Shown here piece after piece: positions 8,422 to 16,428 of a DNA stretch of 64,000 nt. The position numbers were made by a program, and so were the translations under genes. The DNA comes from Diplolepis rosae (lineage: Eukaryota > Arthropoda > Insecta > Hymenoptera > Diplolepididae): positions 6,886,501-6,950,500 of the forward strand of contig JAPYXD010000715.1 of the NCBI GenBank assembly GCA_030998225.1, read 5' to 3'. Below the pieces are notes generated by a model, which was given only the letters and a program-made list of their open reading frames with translations, was not told where the DNA came from and made no database searches. Each line of letters begins with the position of its first letter. Within the stretch, counting starts at the first letter, position 1.

Positions 8422-8749
8422 TTAAATTTGTAAGTAGATTTTTTCTTGGCCTACCTCGTGATTTTTTCACAAGAGGTTTAGAAGAAAAATTTTCGTCTAA
8501 TTTTTCTTGAGTTTCATTTCGATTCATATTTTTTGCTTTATCTTGCTCTATTCTCTTTTGAGCTCTTGTAGTAATAGTTTTCCATGATAAGTTTTCGTAT
8601 TTTTTGGAAAACATTGGACTTAATAAAAATATTGTCATAAAAATAAGTCTTGAAGCCATATTTTTGAATAAATTTGTGTATTTTAAAATATTCTTACCAA
8701 TCTCACTAAATGATTCTTCACTAAGGAATTCTTGTAAAAATTTTCCTGG
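8384..8749 (-). CDS. pol: pol tether segment between RNase H and integrase, in a shifted frame
   Basis: This frame is open from 8749 to 8384 and overlaps both the end of the RNase H ORF and the start of the integrase ORF. It encodes a basic region with SRGRPRK (an AT-hook-like core) and a serine-rich start. Junctions coincide with A5/T4 runs at 8736-8744 and a T6 run at 8418-8423. The simplest reading is one continuous pol whose frame is lost and regained at two homopolymers, either by mutation or base-calling error. A small independent protein starting at the ATG at 8659 with a hydrophobic N-terminus is a weaker alternative. Confidence 0.5.
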   Translation of the reverse strand, partial: PGKFLQEFLSEESFSEIGKNILKYTNLFKNMASRLIFMTIFLLSPMFSKKYENLSWKTITTRAQKRIEQDKAKNMNRNETQEKLDENFSSKPLVKKSRGRPRKNLLTNLKNIPSQTKRKKF

Positions 8750-11700
8750 CTATCATCAATAGGGTTTCTTGAGAGAGCATCTGCATTTACATTCATTTTT
8801 CCTGCTTTGTAAATTACATCAAAATCATATTCTGCGAGTTTTAATCTCCAACGTGAAACTCGTGAACAAGGGTCTTTAGAATTTTGAAACCAAACTAGAG
8901 GTTTGTGATCAGTCACTAAAGTAAATTTTCTTCCGTACAAATAAGGACGAAAATGAGTTACACAAAATATTATAGCAAGAGCTTCTTTTTCATATGTATC
9001 ATATTTTTTCTCAGTATCACTTAGACTACGTGAAGCATATGCTATTGTTTTATCTTTACCTATTTTACCTTGTGATAAAATACCTCCTATTGCAAATCCT
9101 GAGGCATCTGTTGTGAGTATAAAGGGTTGAGAAAAATCAGGTCGTTGTAAAAGTGGTTCTTCACATAATTTTGCTTTTAAAATTTCGAAAGCTGCTTGTT
9201 GTTTTTCTGTCCAATTAAAAGGTATATCTTTTTTTAGAAGTTGATTTAAAGGACTTGCAATTTTTGAAAATCCATCAATAAAGCCTAAAAATTGTTTAAC
9301 ATTTTTCTGTGTTTTTGGGACTGGAAAGTTTTTTACAGCTATTATCTTTTTTGGATCTGGACGTACTCCATTTTTATCAATTATATGACCTAAATATCCT
9401 ACTTCAGGTCGTAAAAATTCGCATTTGTCTGGTTGTAAGTGAAGATTTGCTTTTCTAAGTCTTTCTGCTAAATTATTGAATTTAATTTCGTGCTCTTCTA
9501 GAGTATTTGCATATATAACTATGTCATCAAGATATACAAAAAGTTCCGTTCCGATTAATCCAGTTAATGTTAAATCCATTAATCTTTGAAATGTGGCTGG
9601 TGCAGTTTTTAAACCGAAAGGCATTCTATCGAATTCGTAATGACCGTGAGGTGTGGAAAATGCGGTTTTATGAGAGTCTTTTGGGTCCATTTTTATATGG
9701 TGAAAACCGGTGGCTAAATCAAACACTGAAAAATATTTTGCTGACCCTAGAGAATCAAGTATATCGTTTATATTAGGTAGAGGATACGAATCGCCAATTG
9801 TTTTTTCATTTAATTTACGAAAATCAAGAACCATTCTCCATTTTATTTTTCCTTGAGAATCAGGTTTTTTAGGAACTATCCACACTGGAGTGTTATATGG
9901 TGATTGTGAGGGCTTTATTATTTTATTTTTTAATAATTCATCGACTTGTCTTGTAATTTCTTCCTTGTGAACTGGGGGAAATCTATATTGTCTTGAAAAA
10001 ATTGGAGCGTCATCTACAGTAGGAATTGAATGTTGTAATACATTAGTAGCTTCAAGTGGTTCTCCTGGGATTTGAAATCTGTCTGCATTATTTTTAATTA
10101 ATTTTTCTACATGTTCATATTCATCTTGATTTAAGTGGTCTAATCGAAGAAGTTTTTTAATACATTCTACTCTGTCTTCGTCTGCTACATTATAAAATTT
10201 GCATGAGTTAATTAGAGAATTGTCAGTTTTTAAAAAGTTATTTAATATTTTACTTGATAAATCTTCGTTATTTGTTTGTTTGAAATTAATTAAATTTTCA
10301 ATTTGTTTATAACATTCTTGTTCTTCAAAGTCTTCTAAATTAACTATTGGGACGGATAATGTAATTGGGATTTCATTTGTGTTTGCAAATTTTAAATAAG
10401 CCTTTCCTCTGCGATTTTTTACAACTGCGTCACCTACGTAGACGCCATCTTGGATATGTAATCGAGGTACATACCCTTCACTCTTTTCTGTATTTTTTAT
10501 ATTAACATAAAATGTTGTAACTGTTCGAGCTGGAATAGTAAATGTATTGGCAGATTTAAAGGGGTAACAGTGATTCTCAATTTCTAAGCATTTTGAAGTA
10601 TAGTTTATATTCACACTATTATCTTGAAAAAATTCTGATCCTAATACTCCATCTTCTTCTACTGGGACTTCATTCGGAATAATGTTAAATATCGTTGGAT
10701 AACCAAAAATGTTTATTTTTACCTGTCCTAACGTGTAAAGTGGTAAATCATTAATTCCTGTAAGTTTTAATACGTTTTGGCTATTTATTGGTACTTCAGG
10801 GTTGAGAACCTTTTGTTTAATTAAATTTCGAGCAGCACCAGTATCAATCATCATGTGTGTTGGATTTTTTAGACCTTCCGTTGATATTATAATTGATGGA
10901 ATTGAAGTGGACTTTGAAATATTTGGTCGTATCTTGCAGTCTCGTACTAAATGACCGGGTTGTTTACAGTAATTGCAAATTATTTCAGTATAATTTGAAT
11001 TTTGTTGAGTGTTATTATTTTGTAAAAATCTATTTTCATATGGTTTATTTCGATTTTGAAACTGTCCTGAGTTAAAGTTTTTATACTGTCCTGGATTCAA
11101 TTGTCTATTAGTATTATTAACATTATTGTTATTATTGTAAAAATTTCTAGGAAAATTATTATTATTGTTGTATCTTTGTTGTAAAAAATTATTATTATTG
11201 TTTCTATAATTGTTATTTCTATTTTGTAAAAAATGATTGTTGTTATTATTAAAATTATAATTTTTATTTCTCAAAAAATTGTTATTTGGAAAATTATTGT
11301 AATTGTTTCTTGCAAAATTATTATTATTATTACCTCTTTCACCATTGAAATTAATATATCTTCGTTGGTTAGGATTCAACAAATTTTGTTGTTTATTCTT
11401 AAGAACTGCATCTTGAGCTTTACTTAAATGAAAACATTTTTCAGTTGTGTGACCTGATTTTTTACAAATTAAACAAATAGTTTTATTTTCAAGTGCTACG
11501 TTGAATCGGGTGGTTTTATTACTTTTATTATTATTAGTTGATTCTTCGGTTTTTAAATAATCCGTATTTCTATTTCTTCGCAGTGCAGAAGATGCAGCCA
11601 GTCTTCGTTCTATGTCTATTGTATCATTAACTACTTCCTTAAATGTGTCCTTTTCTTCTACACGAATTTCTAACTCAGGACGCAAACCTCGTATAAAACA

Positions 11701-12720
11701 TTGAATTACATCTCTTTCTAAATTTTGTTTGAAAGCATTATCTACCTGACCGTCATTATTAAGTCTGTGAGCATCTTCTATTCTATCAGCAATTTCCTTA
11801 ATTCTAGCAGCATAGGAAAGGACATTTTCTCTTTCCCACATAAATGTATTACCTAATTCTCCATGCAATTGATATACGCTTTTCGCAGGGGCATATACTC
11901 TTTTCAATTTTTCTATTAATTCCTCTATTGTTGCATACGTTGACCCAAAAATACATTTTCGTGCCTCACCAGACAATTTACCTCTCAATAGACGTGCAAG
12001 ATTTTCTTGGGCAGCAGGTGTCGGCAGCATTGACTTTGCTTCCATGCAACCCTCAATAAAATGGGACAATGGGAGGTTACTTCCGTCGAACAAAGGGACC
12101 ACCTCTAGCGCGTCGCGTAAGGATACCTGCTGGCTGTTAGGTATGGCTACGGCCATCTCTTCGTTGCTTACTATTACGGGATTATCCTGATTTATGACTT
12201 CTGTATCGCTTTTGTCGTCGTCGCTATCGTTGTTACTAATTAGAGAGTCGCGTGCCAATGAGGTTTTCAATTTTTCTTTCAAAGTTCTTTTTTCTATTGT
12301 TATTACCGTTGAGCTTAGCAAATTAGATCCGTCAAAATAAGATAACTCGTTCGTTAAAGTTTGATCTTGATTACTAGATCCTGTCACAATGCTCAAATCT
12401 GGACAGAAACTTGAATGAAATCCGCTAGTATTACTAGAATTTTCACTTGATATGGTTTGATCATTAATTAGAGTCTTGTCGAAACGTGAATCGTCTAGCT
12501 GAAGAGTGTTATCTATTTCTTGTTCAGCAGAAAAAGTGTTTGAAATATCCTTGTATTTATTATAATCGACTAAATTTTCTTTGATTTTACCTGATCTTTT
12601 TAGTTTCAAGGAATCTATTTGATTCTGATCGACAATTTTTGCGAGTTGATTGTCTTGTTTTGCTTTACTACGCGTAATAACTTTTTGGGCGGATTCTACA
12701 GGGGTATTTGAATTTGACAT
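8683..12720 (-). CDS. gag-pol: Gag-protease-reverse transcriptase-RNase H polyprotein
   Basis: 1345 aa in one frame, ATG at 12720. Gag: a ~190-residue polar N-terminus, a capsid-like helical region (~200-380), then two CCHC knuckles, CLICKKSGHTTEKC (~415-430) and CNYCKQPGHLVRDC (~580-593), separated by an extreme Asn-rich stretch. Protease: active site IDTGAA near 625. RT: the YLDD catalytic box at about 1063. RNase H: TTDASG near 1205 and TDHKP, ending in the usual ADALSR. No frameshift separates gag from pol, unlike many gypsy elements. The final ~20 codons after A5/T4 at 8736-8744 are probably out of frame. Belongs to Ty3/gypsy (Metaviridae) by RT motifs and domain order. Confidence 0.95.
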   Translation of the reverse strand: MSNSNTPVESAQKVITRSKAKQDNQLAKIVDQNQIDSLKLKRSGKIKENLVDYNKYKDISNTFSAEQEIDNTLQLDDSRFDKTLINDQTISSENSSNTSGFHSSFCPDLSIVTGSSNQDQTLTNELSYFDGSNLLSSTVITIEKRTLKEKLKTSLARDSLISNNDSDDDKSDTEVINQDNPVIVSNEEMAVAIPNSQQVSLRDALEVVPLFDGSNLPLSHFIEGCMEAKSMLPTPAAQENLARLLRGKLSGEARKCIFGSTYATIEELIEKLKRVYAPAKSVYQLHGELGNTFMWERENVLSYAARIKEIADRIEDAHRLNNDGQVDNAFKQNLERDVIQCFIRGLRPELEIRVEEKDTFKEVVNDTIDIERRLAASSALRRNRNTDYLKTEESTNNNKSNKTTRFNVALENKTICLICKKSGHTTEKCFHLSKAQDAVLKNKQQNLLNPNQRRYINFNGERGNNNNNFARNNYNNFPNNNFLRNKNYNFNNNNNHFLQNRNNNYRNNNNNFLQQRYNNNNNFPRNFYNNNNNVNNTNRQLNPGQYKNFNSGQFQNRNKPYENRFLQNNNTQQNSNYTEIICNYCKQPGHLVRDCKIRPNISKSTSIPSIIISTEGLKNPTHMMIDTGAARNLIKQKVLNPEVPINSQNVLKLTGINDLPLYTLGQVKINIFGYPTIFNIIPNEVPVEEDGVLGSEFFQDNSVNINYTSKCLEIENHCYPFKSANTFTIPARTVTTFYVNIKNTEKSEGYVPRLHIQDGVYVGDAVVKNRRGKAYLKFANTNEIPITLSVPIVNLEDFEEQECYKQIENLINFKQTNNEDLSSKILNNFLKTDNSLINSCKFYNVADEDRVECIKKLLRLDHLNQDEYEHVEKLIKNNADRFQIPGEPLEATNVLQHSIPTVDDAPIFSRQYRFPPVHKEEITRQVDELLKNKIIKPSQSPYNTPVWIVPKKPDSQGKIKWRMVLDFRKLNEKTIGDSYPLPNINDILDSLGSAKYFSVFDLATGFHHIKMDPKDSHKTAFSTPHGHYEFDRMPFGLKTAPATFQRLMDLTLTGLIGTELFVYLDDIVIYANTLEEHEIKFNNLAERLRKANLHLQPDKCEFLRPEVGYLGHIIDKNGVRPDPKKIIAVKNFPVPKTQKNVKQFLGFIDGFSKIASPLNQLLKKDIPFNWTEKQQAAFEILKAKLCEEPLLQRPDFSQPFILTTDASGFAIGGILSQGKIGKDKTIAYASRSLSDTEKKYDTYEKEALAIIFCVTHFRPYLYGRKFTLVTDHKPLVWFQNSKDPCSRVSRWRLKLAEYDFDVIYKAGKMNVNADALSRNPIDDSQENFYKNSLVKNHLVRLVRIF

Positions 12721-13144
12721 TGAGTCATTATAAATTTACAGTTTCTTTTGTTGAGCGTTATCTTAGATTATTTATTGTTAATTATCGATTGTTTATAACA
12801 ATTTAAAAAAACTACATGTAAAATTTTGTTTGTAAATAAAGTGAAATTAGTAAAAATATAATTTTAATTTACAAAAATTCAAAAAAAAAATTATAATAAT
12901 AATTTCAAAATATAATTTAATTATTTTTATTTGTTTATAACAATAATTAATATTTTTACTCTTTTATTAGGAAATAAGATAATAAAATAAAAATGTAATT
13001 CTATAAAATATTCAAATAAATAAATAATCGCTCAATTTTCGTAAAATTATAATGTTAAATAATACATTTCTTAAAATTATAACAATATATATATATATAT
13101 ATATATTTTGTACCAACCACGTGTGTCTTATAAATTATAATGAT

Positions 13145-13384
13145 CTATTTTATTAATTTATTGAATTTTAAATTGTTTTTTTTAAATAAATAAAATTGTT
13201 CATAACAAGGATCAGATAAGATTCGAGTTATGCACAATTTATTTTTCTCTAGACTGGACAAGTTAGGCTCAAGCTCAGATCCTTGGACAATCTTTGCAAA
13301 TAAAAATATTCTGTTCCTTAACAGAGTTAAAATTAAAGTTATAAACAATACAATCACAAGCACTTCGAACTTTGCCCTACCCAA
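13145..13384 (-). CDS. Small leader ORF with one membrane segment
   Basis: 79 aa, ATG at 13384, upstream of gag. Residues ~7-23 (FEVLVIVLFITLILTLL) form a strong transmembrane helix. A short motif GSELEPNL follows and is encoded by the loop of the third leader stem-loop. The first two stem-loops encode similar short peptides (GSDLEANL, GFDLEANL) but hit stops soon, so conservation may be at RNA level. No family recognised; it may be a non-functional upstream ORF. Confidence 0.3.
   Translation of the reverse strand: MGRAKFEVLVIVLFITLILTLLRNRIFLFAKIVQGSELEPNLSSLEKNKLCITRILSDPCYEQFYLFKKNNLKFNKLIK
13237..13305 (-). ncRNA. Leader stem-loop C
   Basis: Contains the shared ~19-base loop (on the + strand TTAGGCTCAAGCTCAGATC) flanked by complementary arms: CAAG with CTTG next to the loop and an outer ATTTATTT with AAATAAA. 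Internal mismatches make it the weakest of the three. It lies within the small leader ORF. Confidence 0.4.
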
Positions 13385-13512
13385 TGATCGTAATCAATGG
13401 TGACCGTTCAACGTACCCAAAAGGGACTTATGCTCTCGTGTGCTGTTTTTTTTTGTTTGTTTTAACTTAAATCAAAACTTAGTTAACAAATTAGAATAAT
13501 TTTTTAAATAAG

Positions 13513-13576
13513 ATAAGTTACTTAATCACTTAGGTTAGCCTCAAGGTCAGATCCCTGCGTGATTTTTCAAACTTAT
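13513..13576 (-). ncRNA. Leader stem-loop B
   Basis: Loop core TTAGCCTCAAGGTCAGATC (+ strand) flanked by AGG/CCT, AATCAC/GTGATT and ATAAGTT/AACTTAT pairs with small internal loops. The outer pair differs from that of stem-loop A but remains complementary, which is a compensatory change. Confidence 0.5.
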
Positions 13577-13621
13577 TTTATTTTATACAATTTATATAAA
13601 TTATAAAATTTCAAATAAATG

Positions 13622-13682
13622 ATTTGTTTATTAAATCATTAAGGTTAGCCTCAAGGTCAAATCCCTTTGTGATTTAACAAAT
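13622..13682 (-). ncRNA. Leader stem-loop A
   Basis: Loop core TTAGCCTCAAGGTCAAATC (+ strand) flanked by AAGG/CCTT, TAAATCA/TGATTTA and ATTTGTT/AACAAAT pairs. It is the first of the three in the transcript, about 110 nt from the primer binding site. Confidence 0.5.
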
Positions 13683-13790
13683 ATATTTTATTGAAATTTT
13701 AAGTTACAAGTTGAAATAATATTTCATAATCATTTATTTATTCACTAGAAATAATCAATGCGTTAATTTTCAATTGACTTGTGTTTCCCG

Positions 13791-13803
13791 GGCCGATGCA
13801 CCA
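13791..13803 (-). promoter_or_regulatory. Primer binding site, tRNA-Gly type
   Basis: Read on the - strand this is TGGTGCATCGGCC, complementary to the 3' end of an insect tRNA-Gly carrying CCA, as I recall that tRNA. Fourteen bases separate it from the LTR end at 13818, a larger gap than usual. After 13 matching bases the complementarity continues only with a one-base offset. Confidence 0.6.
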
Positions 13804-13952
13804 GAAAAAAGGAAGTATGTTACGTCACAAATACGTAAATACTTACTTTGATCGAAGATTCCTCGTTTTAAGTTAGGATCGAATGATCCTCGCTTAGGGA
13901 TGAGGATAAGTCAATGAAAGACACAATGATTATGAATATAATACAAATTGAA

Positions 13953-13958
13953 TTTATT
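13953..13958 (-). terminator. Polyadenylation signal in the LTR
   Basis: AATAAA on the - strand, about 500 bases downstream of the TATA box and before the U5 end, in the position expected for LTR 3' end formation. Confidence 0.45.
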
Positions 13959-14476
13959 TTACTGGTTAAAATTTCCGGATATACATTCGTTAAGACAATT
14001 CTTATATAATGTAGGCACAGGCTGGTTGGTACGTAGGTGAGAAAGAGACAAAGAATAAAGATAGAGAGAGAGAGAGGTTCGGTACCTTTATGATTCGTAA
14101 GTTGTGTTGAGGTTTAATCCACACGGCGGTGAGTTGTAAGTACTGGATCCCCACAGGTGTATTCCAAGTGTGTGAGAGAGACGGAGTTATAGGCCGCACA
14201 GGTATATTCCGTAAAGGGCGGCGATTCAAATTTACGACACTGTTCGAAGATCTTTACAAGATCTATTCAAGTCTACGATGACTTTTACGACTCCCGAACT
14301 TGGATTTTAAATTGTCCCAATCGAATTTTATTAATCTCAAACTCAGAGATTTCCGAAGTTAAATTGAAATACCGCACTGGACTATTGTCGCGAGACCGGT
14401 TATAAATCCGAAGGAAAATTTAAGTGTCGAACTAGACGAAGAATTTATTGACTGCTTTCTCTTGGTGTGGGCCTCT

Positions 14477-14483
14477 TTTATAT
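14477..14483 (-). promoter_or_regulatory. LTR TATA box
   Basis: TATAAAA followed by GAGGC on the - strand within the LTR. Transcription would begin around 14445-14455 and read toward gag. Confidence 0.5.
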
Positions 14484-14670
14484 TTTTCTATACAAATTGA
14501 CGGTCAGCGAAAATCGTGACGTAGTCATATCTTCTTAGAGGAGAAGGGGCCCTATACTGCTCCCTACTTCCCCTACTCCCTATTCCCCTTTATCGATTCT
14601 CTCATAGATTTCTAACTCAAACCAGCCTGTGTGTATTATATACATTCAAATACGTCGCGGGACGTGACAC

Positions 14671-14770
14671 TATTTAGGCAGGTTTTGCTCCCGTTTGCTC
14701 CCAAAAAGGCGGAGACTCGAGGCTGGGCAGTCTCAACCCCCCCGCGCGAAGTGATCCTTTGCTTACACAA
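14671..14770. repeat. Degenerate copy of the fold-back arm sequence
   Basis: The stretch with GCTCCCGTTTGCTCCCAAAA and GACTCGAGGCTGGGCAGTC resembles 15180-15245 in the fold-back left arm. It adjoins the outer end of the giant element's LTR. Confidence 0.4.
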
Positions 14771-14774
14771 TTCG

Positions 14775-14900
14775 GGGAATTACGAGACTCGCGACAATGC
14801 TCGCAGAACTGATCGCGCCTCGGCTTCGTCTCGGCTACACCTCAACCACGCCTTGGCTTCGATCTCCTGTGAGCATTGTCGCTCGTCGCGCAATAACCCT
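14775..14900. repeat. Short palindromic repeat, copy 1
   Basis: Begins GGAATTACGAGACTCGC and ends CGCAATAACCC. GCGACAATGCTC near the left is the reverse complement of GAGCATTGTCGC near the right, so the unit folds on itself. A diverged copy lies at 46688-46812. Probably a small fold-back MITE. Confidence 0.55.
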
Positions 14901-15511
14901 CATTGTCAGTCTAGGCACGTAATATACTATTTTTTTACTTTAATTTATAATTATAATTTCTTATTATAATCGTGTTGTTATCACTTTACTATTAATTATC
15001 CAAATCTTAAAAAAAAATATTTTGTGTTATAAAAAAAAGAGGGATAAAGAGGAAAGAGTCACGTCCACTTCCGGTTTGGAAGTTAATGAGTAATTACTCA
15101 GCAGGGACTTAAAGAAACCTTGTGATTCTTTCGTGCGGCTTCCGTGTGAATGTAATTGTCCTTACAACGACCCTATTTTTGCAGGTTTCGCTCCCGCTTT
15201 CTCGTAAAAAGGCGAAGACTCTAGACTGGGCAGTCTCAAGACACTTACCCGGGGGACCGTTCACTCAAAATCGATTCTACATGAACATAATTATTCCTTC
15301 AACTAGCTCACGCTCGAGCGTGCAGTGATTCTGATGATTCTGAATCGATTATATAATACAGTCGGAAAGTATTAGAACAAGATAAAAAAAGTTGTTTTTG
15401 TCAGTTTATCGTATCATTTATTGAAATATTATTCACATATTCGTGGTAGTTTTGTACGTTCAATGTATCTTCATGATTCGAAGACATTTTTAATGCATTT
15501 TACTGAAATTA

Positions 15512-15561
15512 CATAAGGAAGGAAAGGATAAGGATAAGGGATAAGGGATAAGGGATAAGGA
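15512..15561. repeat. GGATAA/GGGATAA short tandem array inside Tc1 copy 1
   Basis: About seven imperfect repeats of GGATAA or GGGATAA. The homologous place in Tc1 copy 2 (near 23948) has only a single ATAAGGAAACAG, so the array expanded after the copies separated. Confidence 0.7.
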
Positions 15562-15697
15562 AACAGTAAATATGTTACTTCAAGCGATTTTCTTGAAAAT
15601 TGCCACCTTTTGCTTTAATGACCGCAGCGCACAATTTTGGCATTCTTTCAATGAGTTTTTGAAGTCTTTGAGGTGGAATATTATCCCACGATGCGTT

Positions 15698-16428
15698 TTA
15701 AGAATCCCCGAGACCAGGAAGGCTCGTTGGCTTTAGATCTCTCACTCGTCGGTCCAATTCTTCCCACAATATCTCGATGGGATTTAAATCGGGAGATTGA
15801 GGCAGCCATTCCATTATATTAATGTCACCTGCGACTTTTTTTCGTTCCAAATAAGAAGTACAAAGTTTTGATGTATATTTCGGATCGCTATCTTGTTGGA
15901 AAATGAATCCACGACCAATTAAATTGATGCCAGAGGGTATTGCATGGCGTTGGAGTATACTGTGATACTGCTCTTTTTTCATAATTCCTTCAACTTTTTT
16001 AAGTTAACTAACGCCAGCGTGGCTGAAACAGACCCAAACCATTACTGAGCCACCGCCATGTTTTACAGTTGGCTCAATACAATCATACCTTTTTCGTTAA
16101 GCTGGCCTTTGATTGTCGCGTGCGATATTGGTAAATCCAAGTCTTCATTGATTTCAGCACGAATTTCTGATGCAGATTTCTGTCGATTGCCCTTACTTAT
16201 TGCATATATTTTGTTGACGATTCTTTGATTTGTCTTTCTTGGTCGACCACATCGTTTTCTGTTAGTATTTTGTCCAGTTTCCAGATATCTTCTTATGGCC
16301 ATATGAACTGAACACAAAGATATTTTCAATATTTTGGCTATTTCTCGATAGTTTTTGCCTGTTTTTTGGAAAATAATGATTTGGGCCCATTTCTCGATAG
16401 ATATTTCCTTTCGCTTGAGCATTTTCAA
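15698..16428 (-). pseudogene. Tc1-like transposase, broken (DD38E spacing)
   Basis: Upstream piece 16063-16428 holds the N-terminal helix-turn-helix DNA-binding region, including an AT-hook-like GRPRK at about residues 62-66. Downstream piece 15698-15982 holds QQDSDPKYTS and the terminal E in LNPIEILWEELD. Between the second catalytic D (QQD) and that E I count 38 residues, against 34 in classical Tc1. The segment with the first catalytic D (present in copy 2 as WTDESKF) is deleted around 16060-16090, so this copy cannot be autonomous. Confidence 0.8.

Larger units (their letters stand above)
12721..13790 (-). other. 5' leader of the giant element
   Basis: About 1.07 kb between the primer binding site and the gag ATG, very AT-rich, with three related stem-loops (separate entries) and one small frame. 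A (TA)n run lies at 13085-13105. This is the region where packaging and dimerisation signals of LTR elements normally reside. Confidence 0.6.
1..14669 (-). mobile_element. Giant env-bearing Ty3/gypsy LTR element with accessory genes
   Basis: The first 49 bases are identical to 14621-14669, the end of a TG...CA long terminal repeat, so the 3' LTR is cut by the window edge and the 5' LTR is complete. Between them, on the - strand, lie gag-pro-RT-RNase H, integrase, then an unusual block: a CARD protein, an envelope glycoprotein, dsRNA-binding proteins with zinc knuckles and two Cys-rich proteins. Visible length is 14.7 kb; with a full 3' LTR (852 bp) it would be about 15.5 kb, against roughly 5-9 kb for typical insect gypsy elements. 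LTR identity over the visible 49 bases and long open frames suggest a recent insertion. Several frame breaks fall in homopolymers. Ty3/gypsy identity is certain from RT and integrase; the functions of the accessory genes are inferred. Confidence 0.9.
13818..14669 (-). repeat. 5' LTR of the giant gypsy element
   Basis: 852 bp bounded by short inverted ends: TGTTACGTCAC on the left and ACGTGACA on the right. The right-hand 49 bases are identical to window bases 1-49. On the - strand it holds a TATA box (14477-14483) and an AATAAA (13953-13958), giving U3-R-U5 order consistent with - strand transcription. The left boundary is set by the TG...CA rule and the nearby primer site. Confidence 0.75.

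Noticed and set aside
13085..13105. (TA)n run as a promoter for gag
   Set aside because: A simple repeat in an AT-rich leader; the LTR TATA box is the better promoter.
15512..15561. GGGATAA repeats as telomeric sequence
   Set aside because: Only a few imperfect units inside a Tc1 copy, absent from the homologous copy; a local expansion is simpler.
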